NCBI GenBank assembly: GCA_001949185.1
Contig: BDGG01000003.1
Coordinates: 2,897,158-2,961,157, forward strand
DNA: 64,000 bases
Direction of reading: 5' to 3'
Source of the DNA: Ramazzottius varieornatus
Lineage: Eukaryota; Tardigrada; Eutardigrada; Parachela; Ramazzottiidae
Position numbers and translations under genes: made by a program. Positions 55,786 through 64,000 of the stretch are shown here, piece after piece; position 1 is the stretch's first letter; each line of letters starts with the position of its first letter. The notes below the pieces were generated by a model, which was not told where the DNA came from, searched no databases, and saw nothing but the letters and a program-made list of their open reading frames with translations.

Positions 55786-58342
55786 TCACGAACCATCAAG
55801 ACTCTCAGTCTGTGCATCAGGGGAGAGCATAACGAAATTCACTGGATGAGCCGGCCGGACGTGGAAAGGCTCAGCAGGTAGAAGGTTTCCGGAAGAAGAC
55901 AGGTACAGGATGGGAGGACCTAACTCGTGCGCAGCTGCCAGGTTTCCGTTGCCGTACGTACTTCCGGCAAACGAACTTGAAGCATGGGACTCACTCGGTC
56001 GAGCTTCCCTGCTGGTCATGGAGTGCAACTGGTGGAACAGACCAAGCTGACTAGTTGCAGTTGCTGTCTGAAAGAATACAAACTCTTGAACGACCATACT
56101 CTGTTGCTGGTTGCGCAGATACCGTTACCGTTGGGCCTCTGCCACTTCCGCTTCGGGCAGACGATCTTCGCGAAGTGGACGGGTAAGTGCCATCAAGAAC
56201 CACTTCTCCGGGCGCTCTGTCAATTCTTTGTGTATAATCAGCCACAAAATTTTCTTCACTCGAGTTCTTCTGTAAAGAAGAGACGCACTAGCAAATACAA
56301 TACACGAGACTAGCATGATGGGACGGAAGTGAAACGTACCGTATGGCCGTCTACATGCAGTTTGTGGTTGCGCCGAACTTTCGTGCTGTAGTTGCATAGA
56401 TCACAGGTGTAGGTGATATTCGCATGCTTGACATCCATGTGCCGCATCTTGGTCTTGTATACTTTGAATTTTTCATGGCATAGGTGGCATTCGAAACGTC
56501 TTTTCCCTTCGTGAACTACCGCGACATGCTCGCGGAGGCATTCCGGGACCTTGAATTCCTTAGCGCAGTGTTTGCACCTGGAAAATTATAATTCGAAGTG
56601 ACGATAACCGAGCAGTAGAAAGGGCTTAACGCCTACTTGTAACAGTCATCGGGAAGCTTCCGGAAGTCGGAAACGGGACGGTGATGTGCCATATGGCGAA
56701 CCATGTTCAGCCATATCTTGCATATTTTAGCGCAGTCTGGACAGCGAAAAATACGTTCTCCGGCACCTGAACAACAAGGTCCACGGTTATCAGAGCAAAC
56801 TGCGAACGAGTCAGAGTGCATTTACCATTTTCAGCATGGCACTGTAGGTGTAATTCCAGCTCTTCGTTACAGGTGACGTAAGTATTCGGACATCTCGGGC
56901 ACTTGACCGTTAGCAGATCAGCTTTCTTCCGCTTGCGATTATTCTTGCCCTTCCTCTTCGCTTTAACATTCTCACTGATCCTAGGAGTTACTCCGACTTC
57001 GCGATCCGTGGGTGAGGTGGCTCCTTGGACAAGGTTGTGTGTTTCAAGGTGAGCTTCCGGTTCGCTGATCATGTCCTGCGGCTGTACTTCTTCCGGCTGT
57101 GCATTGCTCGGTGACGAAGCTAGATGCAAATAACAAAATTACATCAAATTAGCTAACTGAAAAGTGGGATAGCCCGAGACCTACGAGTGCGATTCTCCGC
57201 GCTCGGAGATTCTTGTCTCAGTCGAGGACCTATTTTCTTCGTAGAGTCCTCGAAGTTGAATAGCGCCATGACTTCCTTCACGCCGATCAACGACCGAACC
57301 ATCAGCTCCCGACCAGTGATTGGATTAGGATTCCTTCCGAAAGCCAGATGGAATGCGGAGTACCCCTTACTACAAACCGCGAACGAAGTTCGAAGATAAT
57401 GCAAAAACCCATCAAGTCTGACGTCCCAGTTCTCGGGGTGTGCGGAGACAAACGTCAAAAGATCACTTCCTAAATTTGTGTAGTTCACGGTGCGCTGCTT
57501 CAGCAGTTTCGCTATGCGAGAGAACGCAATATGCTTCGGAAGAGGATTCACGGGATCGGACTGCGCGAACAAAGAGGCTTGTGCGGGAGAGAGACCTTCG
57601 AATCGACACAATAGAGTACCCAGATTAACATTTTGTACAATTGTCAGTTATGCGAAATCCAACCGACGAACCTTCGGCATCACAGATTACTTGGCCGTCA
57701 CTATCTAACGCCATTCCTCCAGTTGTCACGCCCGCGTTCATTCCACCAGGAGGATCTCGAAGACGATAAACATGCTCAGCACCGTGGCGTCCGTGAGTTA
57801 CGTGGTTATTACGGTCCATCTGACCCATCCCTTGCGGAAAGTCATTTTGCATGTCCAGAACGGATTCAAGACTTCTGGCTAGCTGAGCACAAAAGTCAGG
57901 CTTCTGTCCCACGACACTCATCTCTGTTCGGCCGAATCGAGCGAGAAGTGATAGAGCGAAGCGTGCAATTTGATCCGTGTTGCACTGTGATAATGCTCGT
58001 GCTTCCGTCCAGTATGTAGAAGGGTCCACCGCGAATACGAGGTAGCGACTGCCATCTGTTGTTGTTGAGAAAGGTCCCAGGATCTCCAGACGCACCTGCG
58101 AAGAATGCAGTTCAGAGTTCGTATTGTGGAATTTCCGAGGAATGTGGAAGAGATCAGCGGATGAACCAATTAGGTCCTAATTGTTTGATTAGCTAAGCAT
58201 ACCTTCTTCCAAATCGTAGGTATCGCCGCTGCATACACGAATAACCCCTCCATCGTGCGATGCCCGCAGTCGATCTCCCACTTGTAATGTTCGAAACGTT
58301 TAAAAGTCGGCGATGTCGTATTGTCCGCAATCAACAGGTGTG
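55786..58342 (-). CDS. Domesticated retroelement integrase fused to C2H2 zinc fingers (5' end not found)
   Basis: The first exon found is 58203-58342, followed by integrase-like exons to about 57180, then zinc-finger exons to the stop at 55786. The N-terminal half resembles the core of Gypsy-type integrases: VRLEILGPFSTTTDGSRYLV, AVDPSTYWTEARAL, and later LDGFLHYLRTSFAVCSKGYSAFHLAFGRNP. The acidic catalytic residues are not recognisable (LEILGP where D-LxGP is usual, SVVGQK where SDxG is usual), so integration activity is unlikely. A nuclear-type basic run follows (KAKRKGKNNRKRKKADL). About five C2H2-type fingers come next (VKCPRCPNTY, FRCPDCAKIC, CKHC, FECHLCHEKF, YTCDLCNYST). The tail is Ser/Ala-rich. 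This looks like a host DNA-binding regulator. Note that splicing between 57694 and 57562 was chosen by phase. Confidence 0.72.
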
Positions 58343-58590
58343 CTGTGGGCAAGGTTTCTCAGAAGTCTGGGGTCATGGGGTAGAGGCACAGCTGATGGAA
58401 TTTAACGAGGTCTGGGGGGGTTTCAGGTTTTTCTTGAAATTGCTTGGCCTTCAGAGTCCAGGCCCTCCACATGGCAGGCCCCGGCCCCTACCCTTGAGCT
58501 ACCATGGCCCTTGTCCAAAGTTCATCGATTGTGTCCCTACGCCGTGACCCCAGACTTCTGAGGAGCTCTGCCCAGAGCTTCTCGTGGCGT
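58340..58590. repeat. Long imperfect inverted repeat (foldback)
   Basis: TCTCAGAAGTCTGGGGTCAT near 58357 is the reverse complement of a stretch near 58537-58562 (GTGACCCCAGACTTCTGAGG). The pairing continues outward (CTGTGGGCAAGG against the strand opposite CTCTGCCCAGAGC) and partly inward. Its left arm overlaps the splice acceptor of the first integrase-gene exon. Confidence 0.65.
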
Positions 58591-58884
58591 AATTACTAAA
58601 TCCTGGTCCTGGACCCCTGGTTAAAAAAACATGAACATATTTCAAGGTGTCAATTAGCTGTGTGGTAATTGCAATATCTCAAATAGACAGCAACGCAGAA
58701 TTATTTCAGACGCAACACTCGATCATTCAGTCAACGGGGTGCCACTGTGTATCGTCAGAAATGTTTTGATTTCCCACCTTTGAAAATTTTTAATTTCAAA
58801 CTTCTCTCACTTCGCAGACATCTCATCGTCCGAGACGGAAACTTCCGCGACAAGTTGCGTGCTTATTCCAAGGAGTCTTCGATC

Positions 58885-60817
58885 ATGGCCTCTTTCCGGG
58901 AGCCGAAGTACTCGTTAGTGGAGTTCTTTGAGCGTTCTACTGAAGGATCCAAATGTGGCTACTGTGGAGCAAAGGACAGAAGCTATTCCACTGGCATGTG
59001 GGGCTATCGTCTCACGGTTATGGACTACCAGCATCTGCTACACCGAGGATGGTAAGTATGATTCGGTCCATTACAGTTTTGGTACATGAAGGAATATGAC
59101 AGAGTGACAGTCTGTCGTATGACAATGTTCAGTATGTTGGCAGTATTCTTTCACATAGGCGGAGGAGTGGGAAGTATCTGTACAAACCCATCATGCACCA
59201 GACATGTTGTCCACAATACGCCATCCGATGTAACGCTCTCGACTTCCGACCTTCAAAGTCGCACAAGAAAGTCATAAAAAAGATGTACAAGTTTCTGGCC
59301 ACCGGTGCGGGAGACGAGAAAATTGGACCAATGAACTTTGGTAAATATGCGATAGTGGAACTGGAAGAGTCCACGTATCTCTTTTGCGACATGTGTAATG
59401 TTCAGATTTTTGTTTTTGCGTTCTCAGATCAGTCGCACAAGAAGACAGGTCCTTCGGACGACAGTGAGGACGAAGCGGACGAAGAGGGGGACGTGGAAAT
59501 GGACTGCATCCAGGTGGAACCTGGAATGCACATGGAAGACCCGAGAAACAAACCCGATCTAAACGAGGTGGCCAGTCCACACATATCAGATACTCCTGCG
59601 CCCGCTGTTGAACCCGATAGTACATCCCGGACATCAGTACGAGCAAGTAGAGATACACCCAGGGAGTTTCCAGCTTTTGAGACCAAATGCAGTAAACCCC
59701 AGCAGTTTCAAGGACCGCAAATGAAGAAGAAAGACTTCCGACGAGAACGAGCCCGACAGAAGCTACTTGACAGAGGTCTGGACCCCGACGTTGAACTGAC
59801 GAAACGACAGGCTACTTCATCATTTCCACCCAACATGGCCTCCCTTCTAGATAGACCTTTGCCCGAGAACTCAAAGCACGTCTTCCGGACACGCTTAGTC
59901 ATGCTCGATGCGGACAAAGATCCCTATTTCGAAAGTTCCTTCGAAGCCGTTTATAAAATCTACCAAATGTACGAGTTGACGATCCACAGCAGGGAGGCGG
60001 AAAGACCTACAGTGAAGCAGTTTTCTCGGTTCTTGGCTGATAGTCCCCTGCAGTATCAGTTGGGGATGGCGCAGAACACGAAAGAGCAGCCGGTGTATGG
60101 AAGTTTTCATCTACATTACATCCTGGATGACAATCTGATCGCGGTGGACGTCATCGACATACTTCCTGACTGCGTTACTTCGGTGTACTTCTTTTATGAT
60201 CCTGATTATAGATATCTGAGTCTGGGAACGTACTCGGTCCTGAAAGAGATGGCGATGGTTCAAGAACTGAACAAGAGGTTTCCCGAAATCAAATACACCA
60301 GTCTTGGCTTGTAAGTATGTGAGGCAAGTAGGATAGATCGGCCACTGGCCAGAGAGGCGAGTTGACCGGGTGACCGATAAAGCCTTCATGCCTAACTTGG
60401 CCAAAATTCTAAAATGTTACTTTGACTTTGTTTCTTCGTTTCAGTTATGTCCATTCGTGTTCGAAGATGCAGTACAAGGCTAACTTCGATCCGTCGTCTC
60501 TCCTGTGTCCGGAGAAGTATACCTGGCATTCGCTGACGGAAAGTCTTCCAAAGCTTGACATTGCCAGTTATCAACGTCTCGGTGATATGAACGCGGAAGA
60601 CGAAGATGGTAAGGTGTCAGTCAGCAGTACTTTGATCTTGTACAAAAGAGTTCTAATGACTTACGAAGTGTACATTGCGACACTGCGGAAAATTCTTCGC
60701 CCTGCTATAGCGATAGATGTCGAGCAAGCACGGGTGGCGGAATTTGCTTATTTGGTGGGCAAGAAGTGCCAGGGTCGTATGGCTTTGTACTGTGATAACG
60801 CGCCAATTAATCAGTAA
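58885..60817 (+). CDS. ATE1: Arginyl-tRNA--protein transferase 1
   Basis: Four exons (58885-59051, 59159-59340, 59428-60310, 60445-60817) give 534 residues. The N-terminal domain has the conserved cysteines CGYCG (24-27) and TCCPQYAIRC (72-73 and after), implicated in regulation and metal or cofactor binding. PSKSHKKVIKKMYKFL and an acidic linker (DDSEDEADEEGD) follow. The C-terminal GNAT-like domain has FTRFL-like FSRFLADSP, YGSFHLHYILDD, AVDVIDILPDCVTSVYFFYDPDY and GFYVHSCSKMQYKANFDPS. The enzyme adds Arg from Arg-tRNA to acidic N termini in the N-degron pathway. The intron after exon 2 has no in-frame stop (89 bp removed), so it was called from splice signals and the family pattern. Upstream untranslated exons are likely. 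Confidence 0.95.
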
Positions 60818-61426
60818 GTTGACTGGAGCAGTTTCACCTCTTTTCGGTTGACGGATTCAAAGTTCAGTTGTAGTCTGTGAAATTCGTTGTTTTGTGATTC
60901 ATGTCGTGAAAGACAAAGTAGTCTTTTTGTGTGGCCCGTGAAACAACGGCGATATTGATTTAACTTTTGTAGTATATAGATTCATTTTTCTGGTACAGGT
61001 ACGACGAAAACAAAAACAGCTGTCATCCAGACAAAAACAGCGGTCAATTATGGTACAGGCCTTTTCGCTACGGCAGTACGGAAGCCCATACGTACGCGAC
61101 CGATCCAGAGCACTGATGTGCTGCTGAAGCGCGCGTCTGTCGGAGCATGGCCAGCCAAAACGCGCAAAATTAAAATGGTGGGCCATAAATTTACCGGAGC
61201 CAGGTCTCGCATATAAGAAACCTTGACATCGAATGCCGGTAGAAGTGATTTTTCAAATACTGAGCTAACAGGTGCAGTCAATCAACCGAAGTGTGGTTTT
61301 GTTTCTTTTTCGTACCCAAGCTGCGGTGAGGTTGACTGAATGATCTTACTTTTCGGTCAGGTTAACAGTCTGGTACGTCACAGAATGGTTACGTCATGCC
61401 TAAAATCTGCCCCGCAAATGAACCAC
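60818..61426. other. Convergent intergenic region
   Basis: The 3' sequence of ATE1 (+) and of the PHD-finger gene (-). Short frames only. Confidence 0.35.
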
Positions 61427-62116
61427 TCAGTAAAAGGAAGATTCGCGATGTCTTGCAATTTCAAAATCACGCACGTCCATTTTACGATGTTGAGAAGTGT
61501 CGTCGAACTGGCGACGTTCACTCGCGCTAGCCGTCTTGTTTATCTTCGGATGTTTCCGAAGAGACTCTACCGATTTTAGGTCATGCTCTGGCTCTCGTAG
61601 ATCCACTCTGCCGTCTTGAGGAAAGGAGTTCTCTGAGCGGGAGCGAACCATCTTCGGCGGAAGGTTTTCCGCCACGCTCTTGTTCCTGCCGTTGTGTCTG
61701 CAGGATCTGTCAATTCGGTCCATGAAGCTAAATCCCTTGTTGCGATATCGCTTGTTCTTGGAAGGATGCTTAGGTCGCCCCACGGAGCGAATGGAGTTGC
61801 TGAGAGATATTCTGGCCACCGCTTTCTTAGGAACGGAAGGTGTATGAAAATCATCTCGGGCGCTTGGAGGAGTCGTCGGAGCGGAGAGTTTCAAATCGAC
61901 TTTGGTGTAGTAATGTACCTTCAAATGCGGATATTTCTCTGTCGAACAACACAGAAAATCTGTCACATTACCGAAAGATAAGCTTGGTGCTCGATATCGT
62001 TTGAATCTGCTGTATCTTGACATCCCGAGCAGTAATACGTTTTGATGTTCTCCACCATACCTACTGTGACATCCACACAAGCTCCATGAAACCATCCATC
62101 GCAACTCTCACATCCG
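61427..62116 (-). CDS. PHD-finger protein, last two exons
   Basis: Exons 61972-62116 and 61427-61936 join in phase. The first begins inside a PHD zinc finger, giving (I)GCESCDGWFHGACVDVTVGM and then YYCSGCQDTADS, the second half of the Cys4-His-Cys3 motif that reads histone H3 tails in CXXC1- and KDM7-type proteins. The following 170 residues are basic and disordered, with GRPKHPSKNKRYRNKG (AT-hook-like) and many Ser/Arg, ending RHRESSFY. No JmjC, CXXC or other domain follows. The first half of the PHD finger and the start codon should lie upstream (above 62117), but I could not find them; the 5' part may extend past the N gap. Confidence 0.65.
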
Positions 62117-62185
62117 CTGCGAAACATAAACACTTGCTGTTATAAGCGGAAACGTCGGTAAAAAGATGCACGATGTTCAAAAACT

Positions 62186-62302
62186 AGGAACTCGTCGAAC
62201 TGACTCGAAAAAATCGTTTCCAAGTGACGCACGTGACCAGCCAATAATGCCAAGAACGTGCGCCACTTGGGAAAACAATCTGGTCGAATGTTTTGTCGAT
62301 GC
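62186..62302. mobile_element. Palindromic element copy upstream of the PHD exons
   Basis: CCAAGTGACGCACGTGACCAGC is followed by CAATAATG and AACGTGCGCCACTTGG. The outer TCGTCGAAC at the left pairs with GGTCGAATG at the right. Confidence 0.75.
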
Positions 62303-63628
62303 CATTTTGTTTGGAAATCACGAAGATATCAACGTTAGCGCCAAGGGTGTGGATTACAGGTGTGATGCGCCATGAAAAGTCGCCGCATTTGAACTAGGAG
62401 GAGTTGTGCACGCGCTAGGTACAAGTGCAACCAATGACTTGTCCGTGCACACGTTGAGTCATTAAATCGAGCCGTGACTCATGCAGCCCGTACCCTTCAT
62501 GCGTCCCCGGTCGAGTCGCGCATTGATCCGGTTTACAGATCCTTTTATTGCGCCACTGTACCATCACTCACCACCCGCGTGAACTCGCGCAGCGAGAAAG
62601 CCTGAAAATTATCCACAACATTCACCCATTAACCTGCGTAGGTCCTCCCAATTTAATCTGACATTGCTGTGAGGGGACGGTCTTAATTGCGGAAAGGGTT
62701 ACGGGTGTTAGAAGTACTAAATTATCTCTCTCTTTCAAGCCTGATGAAGCCGACTATCCAGTTTCCGTCCGCAAGAGGCTGCCTTAACGTCAGGAAGAGA
62801 CGATAGCACAGACTTTCTGGAGGGGATGCTCAGCTGAAAACAGCCGTCCTGTGGTAAACCGTAACTGGCAATCGCACGAGAAGACACGTAAACCTGTTCC
62901 GTTCTCAGTAATAATAAGACATTTCAGAGAAGACATTTCTGACACAATCGAAGAGGCACTGTTCTATTGAAAAAAATCTCGTCGGAAAATTTGAAATTTC
63001 CGAAAAGCGGTAAATGTTTACCGGAAACCATCAAGGTCTCTATGTTAGGACTTCAATCAGCCAAACACAATGTGTCGACATGATTTACTCGACTCGAAGG
63101 ATGAGTGCAAGCGTGGCTCGGCTGTGACTTAAACGAGTGCGTGTCACGAGGTTTTACTGGCCAATACGGCAACCCACGTGACTTCGTCTTGCGCAAATCC
63201 CACCTGTAGTGTGGATGACAAATGCTGCCATTTTCACAGCTGATTTCGCCAGCTGTCAACTTTCTGAATTTCATCGGTTTTACAAGGCGACTGTCCAACC
63301 CTAATCTGACATCAGAAATTCGGGAACACTCAATTGCTTGGCATATCGAACATGACAACATTCGACACCTCCAAGAAGAATTTGACGAGTGGAGAAACGG
63401 TAAGCAGGACACCTGCTTTAACTGAAGCAAACTTGGCGATGCCGCCAACTAAGCTCTATTTCGTCTACCGATGGGTGGTACTTTTAGCCTCCTGGCCAAC
63501 CCATCCAACATTTTTTATGGATTCTTTTACGGCCCTAGTTCTTAGTTCGCGAGGCGGGTCAACTTGGCCGTTTTAGAAAGTTAAGATCAGCTCTTGATCA
63601 TCCCGCTACGGGGGAAGATCAACTGATC
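62303..63628. other. Region without a supported gene
   Basis: It may contain upstream exons of the PHD gene. A possible plus-strand exon at 63231-63401 (acceptor TTTTCACAG, ends QEEFDEWRN before GTAAGC) has protein-like composition, but I cannot connect it to anything. Confidence 0.3.
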
Positions 63629-63711
63629 NNNNNNNNNNNNNNNNNNNNNNNNNNNNNNNNNNNNNNNNNNNNNNNNNNNNNNNNNNNNNNNNNNNNNNNN
63701 NNNNNNNNNNN
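63629..63711. other. Assembly gap (83 N)
   Basis: A run of undetermined bases. Features near it may be broken. Confidence 0.99.
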
Positions 63712-64000
63712 CTTCAGTTTTCGTAAAATGTCCTCTCAAAGCTCGCGCGTGCGTCATCATATTCGCGAAACATCCCTTAGGGGGTTGGTAGGGGAAAATA
63801 TCGGGACCGGGGCTAAACTGTGTGTGTACATACACCCACGTGCGTTTTACCGCGCTGTAGGGCGCAAATTCCAATAATATGAATAGCAACATTCTTGATT
63901 TTGATTACCAATTATAATTTCTTCAGTTTTCGGAATTCTACTACAGTTCTAATTAATATTGGAGTTGCCCGGCCTCGAATTCCCAATTTCGATTGTCATA

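Overview
The window is nuclear DNA of an animal with a compact, intron-rich genome. Most introns are about 50-100 bp, GT-AG and phase-consistent, and neighbouring genes lie a few hundred bases apart on both strands. The genes are mostly conserved animal (or wider eukaryotic) genes: XAB2, DGAT1, an SLC34-type phosphate cotransporter, an LRRK-family ROCO kinase, RNF41/NRDP1, COG4, a group I NDP kinase, NASP, NGLY1 and ATE1. With a single aminergic-like class A GPCR and short introns this suggests an early-branching invertebrate. A sponge is my guess, but the sequence alone does not prove it. I see no bacterial operon, tRNA, rRNA or CRISPR array.

Layout. 0-6 kb: the 3' end of an unknown membrane protein (+), a small alpha/beta hydrolase (-) and XAB2 (+). 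6-13.2 kb: an M13 (neprilysin-like) protein that has lost its zinc site (-) and DGAT1 (-). 15-17.5 kb: the SLC34 cotransporter (+). 17.8-27.1 kb: a complete ANK-LRR-Roc-COR-kinase-WD40 protein (-). 28.8-31 kb: a GPCR (-). 33.2-41.3 kb: three type I membrane proteins in tandem (+), two of them Ser/Thr/Pro-rich with a Cys-rich membrane exit. 42.2-48.1 kb: RNF41 (+), COG4 (-), NDP kinase (+). 48.6-55.4 kb: NASP (-), an unrecognised two-exon gene (+), NGLY1 (-). 55.8-58.3 kb: a retroelement-integrase/C2H2 zinc-finger fusion (-). 58.9-60.8 kb: ATE1 (+). 61.4-62.1 kb: part of a PHD-finger gene (-). An 83-base N gap lies near the end.

Over this lies a dense family of short palindromic elements of about 100-125 bp, with arms built on a GTGGCGCACG / CGTGCGCCAC core. 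I count about 22 copies and partial copies, nearly all in introns or intergenic DNA. A separate 214-bp element with 30-bp perfect terminal inverted repeats and a 4-bp target duplication lies between COG4 and the NDP kinase gene. A roughly 190-bp diverged repeat occurs downstream of DGAT1 and again at the very end of the LRRK gene.

The genes do not form one pathway. They are a typical mix of splicing/repair, lipid synthesis, phosphate transport, signalling, Golgi traffic, chromatin, glycoprotein quality control and N-degron functions. The most unusual items are the palindromic element family, the dead M13 peptidase, the domesticated integrase-zinc-finger gene and the tandem membrane-protein cluster. 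Exon boundaries were read by hand from splice signals, reading frame and protein similarity recalled from the families; no alignment program was run.
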